Origin: Flavobacteriaceae bacterium
Lineage (GTDB): Bacteria; Bacteroidota; Bacteroidia; Flavobacteriales; Flavobacteriaceae
Direction: 5' to 3'
Length of the DNA: 37,445 nucleotides
Assembly: GCA_030835845.1 (NCBI GenBank)
Contig: JAUROD010000044.1
Span: 1-37,445, forward strand
The position numbers were made by a program, and so were the translations under genes. Shown here piece after piece: positions 26,621 through 34,790 of this stretch. Under the pieces are notes generated by a model. It was not told the origin of the DNA, ran no database searches, and was given only the letters and a program-made list of their open reading frames with translations. Position 1 is the first letter of the stretch. Each line of letters opens with the position of its first letter.

Positions 26621-26992
26621 CTAATAGTTAGAGGCTATTGCAGTTGTTTCGGCATCACCCCAAAGTTCTTCAATATTATAAAATTCGCGAGTACTTCGTT
26701 GAAACACGTGAACCACAACATTAATGTAATCCATTAATACCCATTCAGCATTTTCTTTTCCTTCGGTGTGGTAGGGTTTTTCTTTGAGTGATTTACTCAC
26801 AATTTTTTGAATTGAATTTACAATTGCAGCTACATGAGTATTGGATGTTCCTGAGCAGACTAAAAAATAATCGCAAACGGTGTTGTCCAGTGTTCGTAAG
26901 TCTAGCAAAATAGTATCTAATCCTTTAACTTCTTCTATCCCTGAAATTATTTGTGCTATCAATTGATCAGCATCATTGTTGGGTTTTGTCAT
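26621..26992 (-). CDS. rsfS: Ribosomal silencing factor RsfS
   Basis: Binds ribosomal protein uL14 on the 50S subunit and prevents subunit joining in poor nutrient conditions. The 123-residue length is typical. Motifs are DTILLDLRTLDNTVCDYFLV, CSGTSNTHVAAIVNSIQ, AEWVLMDYINVVVHVF and REFYNIEELWGDA. It is the first gene of the minus-strand operon that continues with ftsH, and is divergent from birA across 57 bases that hold a candidate promoter. Confidence 0.96.
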   Translation of the reverse strand: MTKPNNDADQLIAQIISGIEEVKGLDTILLDLRTLDNTVCDYFLVCSGTSNTHVAAIVNSIQKIVSKSLKEKPYHTEGKENAEWVLMDYINVVVHVFQRSTREFYNIEELWGDAETTAIASNY

Positions 26993-27011
26993 TAATCTTC
27001 GTTCTTTAGCA

Positions 27012-27038
27012 CAAATTTATTATTTTAAACGCAGACAA
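27012..27038 (-). promoter_or_regulatory. Candidate promoter of the rsfS-ftsH-LUD-cdsA-psd operon
   Basis: On the minus strand, TTG (27038-27036, inside TTTG) and an exact TAAATTTG (27019-27012) are 16 bases apart, one less than the usual minimum. A start near 27005 would leave a leader of roughly a dozen bases before the rsfS ATG at 26992. Confidence 0.5.
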
Positions 27039-27049
27039 AGTAGTAACTC

Positions 27050-27781
27050 ATGTCATATTTCACATTAGGCAAAATTGATGCCATAGACTCAACAAATGAG
27101 GAGTTAAAAAGACGATATAAATTGGAAAAGATTGTCCATGGAGATATTTTATGGGCATTAGATCAGACAAAAGGGAAAGGACAAAGAGCTGCAAATTGGG
27201 TCTCTCAACCCTCCAAAAATATAACATTTTCAATTTTTCTTTCACAAAAAGAGCTTCAGTTAGCGAGTCCGTTTCAATTAAATTGTTTGGTGGCAATGGC
27301 AATTGAATCTGCATTAAATAACTTGGATATTCCATCGGTTAAGATCAAATGGCCGAACGACATTTTGTCAGCAAATAAAAAAATTGCAGGTATTTTAATC
27401 GAAAACCTATACAGAGGGAGTCAATTAAATGCGAGTATTGTCGGAATTGGTCTAAATGTTAATCAAGAAAATTTCATTGATTTACCTCATGCGTCTTCCA
27501 TGAAATTATGTGGAGGAGTTTCTTACGAATTAGAGCAGGTATTAGATACGATTTTGGTTGAATTAGAATCTAAATTTACAATCAAGGAAGGTTTTGAAAC
27601 GACTTTACATACATTTGCTCAAAACCTGTACGGCTTTGGGGAGCAATTAAATTTTCACTACCAAAATAAACCAATAGTAGGGACTATCCGTGGTGTAATG
27701 CCAGATGGAAGATTAATTCTAGCTCATCCAAACGGAGAAGTAAAAAATTATAATTTCAAAGAGATTCATCTAGTCTATTGA
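27050..27781 (+). CDS. birA: Biotin--[acetyl-CoA-carboxylase] ligase, monofunctional
   Basis: Attaches biotin to the biotin carboxyl carrier protein of acetyl-CoA carboxylase. The 243-residue protein begins directly with the catalytic domain (IDSTNEELKRR), so the N-terminal helix-turn-helix of the E. coli repressor is missing and it should not act as a biotin repressor. Catalytic signatures are the biotinyl-AMP loop GKGQRAANWVS, KWPNDILSANKKIAGILIEN and VGIGLNVNQ. A small C-terminal beta domain follows (GTIRGVMPDGRLIL). Its end overlaps that of pyrE on the opposite strand by seven bases. Confidence 0.95.
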   Translation: MSYFTLGKIDAIDSTNEELKRRYKLEKIVHGDILWALDQTKGKGQRAANWVSQPSKNITFSIFLSQKELQLASPFQLNCLVAMAIESALNNLDIPSVKIKWPNDILSANKKIAGILIENLYRGSQLNASIVGIGLNVNQENFIDLPHASSMKLCGGVSYELEQVLDTILVELESKFTIKEGFETTLHTFAQNLYGFGEQLNFHYQNKPIVGTIRGVMPDGRLILAHPNGEVKNYNFKEIHLVY

Positions 27782-28416
27782 CCCCACTTGGAAGGGTCTT
27801 TTCTCCAATTATTTAACGCACTAACTTGATCCTCGCATATTGCATTTTCACTGTGAGCAAACTTGATTAGGTGAGAATAATCGCTTAGTGTGTATAGATC
27901 CAGTTGTTTTTCTTCAAAATTTGATTCAGCCAATTCAAATCCATAGGAAAACAAAGCTAGCATGCCAAGGACTTCAAGGCCTTCAGCTTGAATTGCATCT
28001 ACCGCATTCAAACTACTTTTTCCTGTTGAAATTAGATCTTCGATTACCACAACAGGAAGATTTTTTGGTGCTTCTCCCTCAATTTGATTTTGACGTCCAT
28101 GTTTTTTTGGTTCTGGACGAACATAGATAAAAGGAGTCTCAAGTTTGTTGGCAACTAACATACCTATTCCAATTGCTCCAGTGGCAACTCCAGCAATTGT
28201 TACGTTTTTACCATATAACTGAACAACTTGAGCAGCAAGTTCAGTGGCTAAATAATCGCGAATTTCTGGATAAGATAGTGCAAGACGGTTGTCACAATAT
28301 ATAGGAGACTTCCATCCACTTGCCCAAGAAAAAGGATTTTCTGGACTCAATTTAATTGCATTAATTTGTAATAAGAAAGAGGCGGTTTTAAAAGCGGTTT
28401 TTTCACTATAAATCAT
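27775..28416 (-). CDS. pyrE: Orotate phosphoribosyltransferase
   Basis: Converts orotate and PRPP to OMP in pyrimidine synthesis. I chose the ATG at 28416 (MIYSEKTAFKTASFLLQINA), which fits known N-termini and gives 213 residues; an in-frame ATG at 28446 would add 10 residues and overlap the Nudix gene. Motifs are SWASGWKSPIYCDNRLALSY, AGVATGAIGIGMLVA, YVRPEPKKHGRQNQ (catalytic loop with Lys and His) and the PRPP-binding VVVIEDLISTGKSS. Only six bases separate its start from the divergent Nudix gene. Confidence 0.95.
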   Translation of the reverse strand: MIYSEKTAFKTASFLLQINAIKLSPENPFSWASGWKSPIYCDNRLALSYPEIRDYLATELAAQVVQLYGKNVTIAGVATGAIGIGMLVANKLETPFIYVRPEPKKHGRQNQIEGEAPKNLPVVVIEDLISTGKSSLNAVDAIQAEGLEVLGMLALFSYGFELAESNFEEKQLDLYTLSDYSHLIKFAHSENAICEDQVSALNNWRKDPSKWGQ

Positions 28417-28422
28417 ACGCAA

Positions 28423-29025
28423 ATGTATAAAGTATTTTTCAATCAAAAGGAACTAATTTTAACATCCTTATTTGTTGATCAAACCCAAACTGCTCCACTT
28501 TTTTTTCTCAAGTATACCAATAAGGAGAATATACTTGAAGCATTAAAATCAAAAAAGGTGGAACGCTTATACGTATATCACCCGAAGGAAGAAAAATTAT
28601 TGGGTATTTTCTTTAATATGTTTAAGATTATTGAGGCTGCTGGAGGAATAGTAGAAAACAAAACAACAGGAGAAATTTTATTTATTTACAGAAATAATAA
28701 GTGGGATTTTCCAAAAGGCAGAATTGAAAAAGAGGAAGCTGTTCGTTCTGCTGCCCTTAGGGAAGTTGAAGAAGAAACAGGTGTAAAAGAAATTTCAATT
28801 ACAAAAGCTCTTCCAATGACCTATCATATTTTTCAACGCAATGGAAAATTTCGCCTAAAGAAAACCTTTTGGTATGCCATGGAGACAACTTCTATGGATC
28901 CGCTAGTTCCTCAAAAAGAGGAGGGGATTAAAAAAGCAGTTTGGAAGCCAAAAAGCGAAATACCTAAATTGTTTGAAAACGCTTACGAAAATATCAAAAA
29001 ACTATGGGAAGAAAGTACGCTATAA
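28423..29025 (+). CDS. Nudix hydrolase
   Basis: A 200-residue protein with an N-terminal region of about 65 residues not typical of the fold, followed by a Nudix domain. The Nudix box spans residues 99-121, GRIEKEEAVRSAALREVEEE followed by TGV, and fits the consensus Gx5Ex7REUxEExGU fully, so it should bind a metal and hydrolyse a nucleoside diphosphate linked to another group. The substrate cannot be inferred. The 3' end overlaps coaD by six bases, and the start lies six bases from pyrE. Confidence 0.92.
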   Translation: MYKVFFNQKELILTSLFVDQTQTAPLFFLKYTNKENILEALKSKKVERLYVYHPKEEKLLGIFFNMFKIIEAAGGIVENKTTGEILFIYRNNKWDFPKGRIEKEEAVRSAALREVEEETGVKEISITKALPMTYHIFQRNGKFRLKKTFWYAMETTSMDPLVPQKEEGIKKAVWKPKSEIPKLFENAYENIKKLWEESTL

Positions 29026-29472
29026 TCGTACCGAAGCGGGTACCATTTTACTGTAATCTCCTTTAAATTCAATTACTTCACGAACGATACTGCTGCTTAT
29101 AAAGGAAGTTTCTGTGGAGGTTAGCAAGAATACAGTTTCAATATCAGATAAAGTACGATTTACTTGAGTGATTGTTTTTTCAAATTCAAAATCTGTGGGG
29201 TTACGCAGTCCTCTTAAAATAAAATTTGCTTCAATTTTTTTGCAAAAATCAACGGTCAAGCCCTGATACGAATCCACTTTAATTTTTGGTTCATCTTTGA
29301 ACGTATTTTGAATAAATTCAATACGTTGTTCAAGTGAAAACATGTATTTTTTGTTTGCATTTATTCCAATTGCGATGACAAGTTCATCAAAAAGAGGAAG
29401 CGCTCGATTGATTACATCAACATGACCCAGTGTAAGTGGGTCAAAAGAGCCTGGAAATAATGCACGTTTCAT
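29020..29472 (-). CDS. coaD: Phosphopantetheine adenylyltransferase
   Basis: Transfers AMP from ATP to 4'-phosphopantetheine, the penultimate step of coenzyme A synthesis. The 150-residue length is typical. The nucleotidyl transferase motif is FPGSFDPLTLGHVDVI (with the TxGH element at residues 14-17), and the ISSTxxR-type motif is ISSSIVREV near residues 126-134. Other signatures are LRGLRNPTDFEFEKT and NRTLSDIETVFLL. ddl precedes it by 10 bases on the same strand. Confidence 0.97.
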   Translation of the reverse strand: MKRALFPGSFDPLTLGHVDVINRALPLFDELVIAIGINANKKYMFSLEQRIEFIQNTFKDEPKIKVDSYQGLTVDFCKKIEANFILRGLRNPTDFEFEKTITQVNRTLSDIETVFLLTSTETSFISSSIVREVIEFKGDYSKMVPASVRL

Positions 29473-29482
29473 AAACTCAAAA

Positions 29483-30466
29483 TTACACTTTTTTTATCAA
29501 GCCAGTTTGAATCACCCCCTCAAGTAGTTCGGGCAAACTTATTCCAGCTGCTTTTGCTTGTTGTGGAATAATACTTTCCTTCGTCATCCCTGGGATAGTG
29601 TTCACCTCAAGAAAATGCGGAATACCCTCTTGAAAAATAAATTCACTTCGTGTGATTCCACTTAAATGAAGTCCCTTGTATATTTTTTTTGCCATTTCAT
29701 CGGCTTTTTCTTTCCATTCAATAGGAATTTTTGCGGGTGTAATTTCTTCAGATTTTCCTTCATACTTTGCTTCATAATCAAAAAAATCATTTTCTGTAGT
29801 CACTTCAGTGATTGGTAAAACGGTCAATTTACCTTTCCATTCGAGTACACCAACTGTAATTTCTCTCCCTTCCAATGCACGTTCAATGACCAATTCATCA
29901 TCTTCTTTAAAGGCATTTGAAATTGCCACTGATAGGCCTTTTTTGTCATTCACTTTATATACCCCAAAGCTGCTTCCTGAACGGTTGGCTTTCACAAAAC
30001 AAGGAATCCCCAACTGCTCAATAATTCCGTCAATATCGGGGGTATCACTTATTTTTAATCTAAGTCGTTTGGCGGTTGGGATACCTAGTTTACTGACAGC
30101 TTCAAGACATGCATATTTGTCGTAGGTCAAGGCAGCTTGTACGGGATGGCAACTACTGTGTGTGATACCTAGATTCTCAAACTTTTCAGCGAGTATACCA
30201 TTTTCGCCAGGTGCACCATGAATCATATTGATAATCATATCAAAATGAACGGTTTCACCCTCTTTTTCAAAAGAAAAGGTGACTTCGTTTAGTGGATAAG
30301 TGTCTCCTTTTTGGTCAACTACCGATGAGGTGTTTTTATCAAGATCGATTAGATATGAAAAGTAGTCTAGTGCTTGAATTGAATCAAAAACTACTTTTCC
30401 ACTCTTTTTGGATATTTCTTGTTCTGAGGTATATCCACCACAAATTATTCCAATATTTTTTTTCAT
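29483..30466 (-). CDS. ddl: D-alanine--D-alanine ligase
   Basis: Joins two D-alanines with ATP for the peptidoglycan stem peptide. The 327-residue ATP-grasp protein begins with KKNIGIICGGYTSEQEISKKSG. Motifs are IHGAPGENG, the ATP-binding FVKANRSGSSFGVYKV, ERALEGREITVGVLEW, the metal-binding FLEVNTIPGMT near residues 284-294, and GITRSEFIF. It is followed by coaD after 10 bases, and divergent from the PASTA protein gene. Confidence 0.96.
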   Translation of the reverse strand: MKKNIGIICGGYTSEQEISKKSGKVVFDSIQALDYFSYLIDLDKNTSSVVDQKGDTYPLNEVTFSFEKEGETVHFDMIINMIHGAPGENGILAEKFENLGITHSSCHPVQAALTYDKYACLEAVSKLGIPTAKRLRLKISDTPDIDGIIEQLGIPCFVKANRSGSSFGVYKVNDKKGLSVAISNAFKEDDELVIERALEGREITVGVLEWKGKLTVLPITEVTTENDFFDYEAKYEGKSEEITPAKIPIEWKEKADEMAKKIYKGLHLSGITRSEFIFQEGIPHFLEVNTIPGMTKESIIPQQAKAAGISLPELLEGVIQTGLIKKV

Positions 30467-30485
30467 CTGTTTAGAGGCTTTAAGA

Positions 30486-30510
30486 CAAAGGTAATTCTTT
30501 TACTGAGCAA
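30486..30510 (-). promoter_or_regulatory. Candidate promoter of ddl-coaD
   Basis: On the minus strand an exact TACCTTTG box lies at 30493-30486, about 20 bases before the ddl ATG. The only nearby TTG (30510-30508) is 14 bases from it, which is too close for a standard element, so the -33 part is doubtful. Confidence 0.3.
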
Positions 30511-30554
30511 CTATCGTCCGTGGTTTTATTATCTTTACGCCTCAAAGTTAATAT

Positions 30555-31106
30555 ATGCGCTTCTTAAAGTTCTTAATTTGTCGATTTTTTCTCAAGCAAT
30601 TGATGTTTATGTCGCTTGTAGCCATGATTTTTTTGCTTGCTGCTTTTTATGGTTTAGGTATTCTAACTGAGCGTAATACACACATTACAGTACCCGATTT
30701 TGAGACCCTTTCAATTTATGACATTGATCCATTGATGGAACAATTTCAACTTCGTTATGAAGTCTTGGATTCTGCAAAATTCAACCCTAATTACCCTCCT
30801 TTTGCTGTGATTGAGCAAACTCCTCCCAAAGGATCTAAAGTAAAAAGGGGGCGTAAAATATATGTCACACTTAATCCATCAGGGTATCGAAAATCAAAAG
30901 TTCCTAACCTCATTCAGATTACACGTCGTAATGCAGAAACGCGTTTGACAGCAGTTGGTTTTACCTTAGGAAAAATAACCTATCGTGACAACATTGGAAA
31001 AGATATGGTTTTGGAAATTCGTCACCAAGGTAAAAAAATTGAACCTGGTACCGTGTTAGCCAAAACTTCAAAAATTGACTTAGTACTTGGAAATGGAAAA
31101 CGATAA
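30555..31106 (+). CDS. Membrane-anchored PASTA domain protein
   Basis: A 183-residue protein with a short basic N-terminus, one membrane helix (about residues 17-37) and two PASTA domains outside the membrane (about residues 45-108 and 112-181). Hallmarks are VIEQTPPKGSKVKRGRKIYV and VPNLIQITRRNAETRLTAVG. PASTA domains bind peptidoglycan or beta-lactams in other bacteria, but there is no kinase or transpeptidase domain here. In Bacteroidota this gene typically precedes rluD, as it does here, with an overlap of 14 bases. A cell-wall sensing role is inference. Confidence 0.9.
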   Translation: MRFLKFLICRFFLKQLMFMSLVAMIFLLAAFYGLGILTERNTHITVPDFETLSIYDIDPLMEQFQLRYEVLDSAKFNPNYPPFAVIEQTPPKGSKVKRGRKIYVTLNPSGYRKSKVPNLIQITRRNAETRLTAVGFTLGKITYRDNIGKDMVLEIRHQGKKIEPGTVLAKTSKIDLVLGNGKR

Positions 31107-32124
31107 ATCAATGGAAGACGAATTCCAAGAAGGATTACACGAACATTTTTCATTTTCTGCAGATCCAGGTCAAGAACCTCTTAGGGTTGACAAATACCTG
31201 ATGAACCGAATTGAAAATACAACTCGAAACAAAATTCAGCAAGCGGCAAAGGCTGGAAGTATTTTTGTAAACGACATTGCAGTTAAATCCAATTACAAAG
31301 TTAAAGGTGGAGATGTGGTTAAAGTTTTATTTGCTCACCCTCCCTATGAAAATTTACTTGTTGCTGAAAACCTTCCAATTGAGGTAGTGTATGAAGATGA
31401 TACTCTAATTATCATCAACAAAGCAGCGGGTATGGTTGTTCATCCTGGACATGGTAATTATTCCGGAACCTTAATCAATGCCCTGCTTTATCATTTTGAA
31501 AACTTACCTCAAAATGCACAACAACGACCCGGCTTGGTTCATCGAATTGATAAAGATACAAGTGGTTTATTGGTGATTGCAAAAACCGAAGAAGCACTTA
31601 CACATCTATCTAAACAATTTTTTGATAAAAGTTCAGAGCGAAAATACATTGCTCTTGTTTGGGGAAACATTGCAGAAGAAGAGGGTACAATTGAAGGACA
31701 TATTGGTCGTCATCCTAAAAATCGTCTTCAAATGACCGTCTATCCAGAAGGTGAAGCAGGCAAAAATGCAGTTACTCATTTTAAGGTAATAGAACGATTT
31801 GGATATGTGACTCTTGTCGAATGTCAGCTTGAAACAGGAAGAACCCACCAAATTCGTGCACATATGAAGCACATTGGTCATACCTTGTTTAATGACGAAC
31901 GATATGGGGGTGATTCGATACTAAAAGGAACTTCATTTACCAAATACAAGCAGTTTGTCGAAAATTGCTTTAAACTCTTACCTAGACAGGCGCTTCATGC
32001 AAAAACACTTGGGTTTATTCACCCCACTACGGGGGAAAAAATGCATTTTGAATCAAAGATGCCAGAAGACATTGAAAATGCCCTTGAAAAGTGGCGACTA
32101 TACGCACAACATAAACAGTTGTAA
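31093..32124 (+). CDS. rluD: 23S rRNA pseudouridine synthase, RluD type
   Basis: Isomerises uridines to pseudouridine in 23S rRNA. An N-terminal S4 domain (about residues 24-85, with PLRVDKYLMNR) precedes the catalytic domain. The catalytic aspartate lies in HRIDKDTSGLLVIAK, and further motifs are NKAAGMVVHPGHGNYSGTLI, ALVWGNI and LETGRTHQIRAHMKHIGH. I use the ATG at 31093 (343 residues), which overlaps the PASTA gene by 14 bases; an ATG at 31111 is an equally plausible start. The specific uridines modified cannot be read from sequence. Confidence 0.93.
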   Translation: MENDKSMEDEFQEGLHEHFSFSADPGQEPLRVDKYLMNRIENTTRNKIQQAAKAGSIFVNDIAVKSNYKVKGGDVVKVLFAHPPYENLLVAENLPIEVVYEDDTLIIINKAAGMVVHPGHGNYSGTLINALLYHFENLPQNAQQRPGLVHRIDKDTSGLLVIAKTEEALTHLSKQFFDKSSERKYIALVWGNIAEEEGTIEGHIGRHPKNRLQMTVYPEGEAGKNAVTHFKVIERFGYVTLVECQLETGRTHQIRAHMKHIGHTLFNDERYGGDSILKGTSFTKYKQFVENCFKLLPRQALHAKTLGFIHPTTGEKMHFESKMPEDIENALEKWRLYAQHKQL

Positions 32125-32155
32125 TTTCAACATAAGCGATCACAATAGTATTCAT

Positions 32156-32186
32156 TTGTTGATTTACAGAAACCCTCTTAAATTTG
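32156..32186 (+). promoter_or_regulatory. Promoter of yaaA
   Basis: TTTG (32155-32158) and TAAATTTG (32179-32186) are separated by 20 bases, an essentially consensus Bacteroidota sigma-A-type promoter. The start would lie near 32192, about 10 bases before the yaaA ATG, which allows expression separate from rluD. Confidence 0.65.
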
Positions 32187-32202
32187 AGTAAAACATTCGT
32201 GT

Positions 32203-32964
32203 ATGAAAATGATCGTTTCTCCCGCTAAGTCCCTCGATTTTGAGTCTAAATTACCTACCCATGTACATACGCAACCTGAGTTTATTGATGAAGCTCAAAA
32301 GATTAATGTACTGCTAAAGAAAAAATCTGCAAAGGCACTTGGTCAACTGATGGGTATATCAGATAAACTTGCGGATCTTAATTGGCAACGCAACCAAGAT
32401 TTTCAACTGCCTTTTTCTCCTAAAAACGCGAGACCTGCTGTTTTTGCTTTTAATGGTGATGTATATAGTGGATTAGATGCCTTTAGCTTAAAAGAAGATA
32501 AAATTGACCAATTACAAAACAAGCTCAGGATACTTTCCGGGCTATATGGAATCCTCAAACCACTCGATCTCATCCAGCCCTATCGACTTGAAATGGGAAC
32601 AAAGATGGCTGTTGGAGCAAGTAAAAATCTCCCTAGTTTTTGGAAAGATAAAGTTACCGAATCACTCAATGATTCACTTGACGATAACGAAACTTTGCTC
32701 AACCTAGCAAGTAATGAATATGCAGCAGCAGTTGATGTAAAAAGTTTGAAAACGGATATCATAACCCCTCAATTCAAGGACTTTAAAGAGGGGAAGCTTA
32801 AAATGATTTCCTTTTTTGCGAAAAAGGCAAGAGGGATGATGGTTCGTTTTGTAATTGATAACGACTGCAACACCTTAAGTGACGTTTTGGCTTTCAATAC
32901 AGATGGCTACCAGTACAGTGAGGCGCATACCGAAAATAAAAACAGCCCTGTTTTTATTCGATAA
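32203..32964 (+). CDS. yaaA: Peroxide stress protein YaaA
   Basis: A 253-residue DUF328/UPF0246 protein. In E. coli, YaaA lowers intracellular free iron during hydrogen peroxide stress and binds DNA. The conserved N-terminus [19 protein letters not shown] is diagnostic, with later motifs [55 protein letters not shown] and FNTDGYQY. A near-consensus promoter sits directly upstream, so it is probably a single-gene unit. Its 3' end faces the decayed lipoprotein gene across 129 bases. Confidence 0.95.
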   Translation: MKMIVSPAKSLDFESKLPTHVHTQPEFIDEAQKINVLLKKKSAKALGQLMGISDKLADLNWQRNQDFQLPFSPKNARPAVFAFNGDVYSGLDAFSLKEDKIDQLQNKLRILSGLYGILKPLDLIQPYRLEMGTKMAVGASKNLPSFWKDKVTESLNDSLDDNETLLNLASNEYAAAVDVKSLKTDIITPQFKDFKEGKLKMISFFAKKARGMMVRFVIDNDCNTLSDVLAFNTDGYQYSEAHTENKNSPVFIR

Positions 32965-33064
32965 TAGGCTGAAAACCAACTGTTTTATGTCTTAACGCAT
33001 ATCCCTCAGTAGTTTTTAACACCAATTCGACCAATACCCTTTTTTAAAACAAGAATGGTTTATA

Positions 33065-33092
33065 TAAAAAACCCCCAATCTCTTGGGTTTCC
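33065..33092 (-). terminator. Terminator after the decayed lipoprotein gene
   Basis: Read on the minus strand, AAACCCAA (33090-33083 region) pairs with TTGGG (33078-33074) across a GAGA loop, with two unpaired Gs before the outer A-T pairs, and a run of six Ts follows. It starts directly after the TAG at 33096-33094 and would also slow transcription from the yaaA side. Confidence 0.6.
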
Positions 33093-33093
33093 A

Positions 33094-34578
33094 CTACTTA
33101 TGAAACCGACTCGTTCCATCTCCCCAATCTACCGTATAATTATAAGTACTTTCAGAATGAGTAGGAATTGTTATACTTTCACCATCTGTTGTAGTTCTCC
33201 ATGTTGTCACAAAACTATTAGCAGAAATAATGTTTAAAGTATAGGTAGCCGATGCACTGTTTTGGCTGGCATCAGTAGCGGTATAAATTATTGTATATCT
33301 TCCTGAAGTAGAAGTATCTATTTCAACTCCTTGGGAAGTAATCGTTGGGTTTGGGTCTATATTATCTGTCACAGTAATAGTTGGTTCAGTAAATGTTCCA
33401 CCGACTACAATTGTTCCAATAGCTCTATCTAAACCAATGGTTGGTGGAGTAGTATCAGATTCCACAGTCACGACCAAAGTTACAGTGGCTGAGTTTTCAG
33501 AAGCATCACGTACCGTATAGGTTACGGTATATTCTCCTCCAACACTAGTATCAAAATCATCTCCTGTTATTGTTACCGTGGGCTCACCATTAGCATTGTC
33601 CGTCACCGTGGGTGTGGGTGCAGTAAAGCTTTGCCCAGCTACTAAAGACAATGTGTTGGATTCAAGGCTTATGGTAGGTGGTGTGGTATCTTGTACCGTT
33701 ACCACCAATATTGCAGTAGCATTGTTTTATGCATTTTCACTTACGGTATAGACAACATCATACTAGCCAACAACTGAGGTATCAAAAGTTGCTCCTCTAA
33801 TAGCGACATTGTTGGAGAGGTCTCCATCCACCAAATCGCTTGCAGTAGCAATAGGAGCAGTAAAGGAATCCCCTGCTTCTATGGTCAGTTCAGTTTGCTC
33901 CAATGTAATCACCGGAGGAGCCAGATCAGCGCAACCACTATCATCGACTACAGTACCACTTTCGGTATTAGGACAGTTGTCGTTTATGTTAACGACACCA
34001 TCTAGGTCATCATCTCCGTTAGGATCAGCGATAACATTTACTGTATGGGTTGCTGTGGCAATGTTCCCCGCAGCATCAGTGACAGAATAGGTAATTTCAT
34101 AGCTACCTTCTACGTCAGTATCTACTTGGTCTTCTCCAGAGACAGTCACACTTGAGCTAAGGTCACCATCGACACCATCTGAGGCGCTTACCTGAGGTAA
34201 CGTAAAAGTACCCCCAACTTCAATGGTCTGAGCACTTGGGCTAACCACAAGGCTAGGTGCTTCACTGTCGAGTAAACCAAAGTTGGCAGTAATGCTTTTG
34301 TCTGCATCAACTAATACAGAAGCCGGGTTATCACTTCCACTAAGGTCACCAGACCAGTTTAAAAATTCATAGCCACTGTTTGCAGTAGCACTAAAGGAAA
34401 AAATTTCTCCCTCAAGATGTTCTCCTGTGGGTGGAGCAACAGTTCCTCCTTCAATAGGGTTTGAGGTAACAGTAACGTTTTTCGGAGCTTCTTTTTCGGT
34501 ACAATTAAAAAAGGTGAGTGCCAGAAGCAATAGACTTATTTTTCTCATAAGTAAGTTTTTTGGAGTTAGTTTGTTCAT
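33094..34578 (-). pseudogene. Ig-repeat surface lipoprotein gene with two in-frame stops and a truncated end
   Basis: One reading frame of 494 codons, broken by TAG at 33765-33763 and TAA at 33729-33727; all other codons stay in frame. The parts are a lipoprotein signal (lipobox FFNC; a shorter start at MRKISLLLLALTFFNC is possible), an InlB-type B-repeat-like domain (VTSNPIEGGTVAPP to SITANF), a DUF5011-like Ig domain, an acidic thrombospondin type 3-like stretch (NGDDDLDGVVNINDNCPNT), and three more Ig-like repeats. It ends with YTVDWGDGTSRFHK, which looks like the start of a further domain cut short. Both stops fall where the next repeat has glutamate. The upstream 271-codon part could still make a shorter lipoprotein. 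Confidence 0.75.
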
Positions 34579-34623
34579 AGTTGAAATTTTGACTTTTCAT
34601 CTTGGTATAGGTTTTGGTTGGGA

Positions 34624-34654
34624 CAAATATTAGAAAAATATTTTAAAGCGTCAA
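34624..34654 (-). promoter_or_regulatory. Candidate promoter of the Ig-repeat lipoprotein gene
   Basis: On the minus strand, TTG (34654-34652, after a run of Ts) and AATATTTG (34631-34624; one mismatch to TANNTTTG) are 20 bases apart. A start near 34619 would give a leader of about 40 bases before the ATG at 34578. Confidence 0.4.
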
Positions 34655-34691
34655 AAAAAAGTGCTGATTTATGGTTTAACTATCCGCATTT

Positions 34692-34710
34692 CCCCCCCGG
34701 GGGGGGGGGG
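34692..34710. repeat. C7G12 homopolymer tract
   Basis: Seven Cs (34692-34698) are followed directly by twelve Gs (34699-34710) in an otherwise AT-rich 334-base gap (34579-34912) between trpA and the lipoprotein gene. C7G7 is self-complementary. The gap contains no convincing gene; it holds this tract, the candidate lipoprotein promoter and the trp terminator. The tract could be a slippage-prone element or an assembly artefact. Confidence 0.8.
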
Positions 34711-34790
34711 TAAATTAAATAAAGAAAAGTGTGATTTAGTCTATTGAAAACAAACTATTTAGATTTTTTTAAAGCTATTTTATAGTCATT

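Noticed and set aside
33757-33770. Frameshift as the cause of the lipoprotein interruption
   Set aside because: The distance between the two open segments is 18 whole codons and repeat homology continues in the same frame, so nonsense changes rather than an indel explain the break.
33809-34090. Plus-strand open frame opposite the Ig-repeat lipoprotein gene
   Set aside because: It mirrors the repeat-rich coding strand and has no start context or domain of its own.
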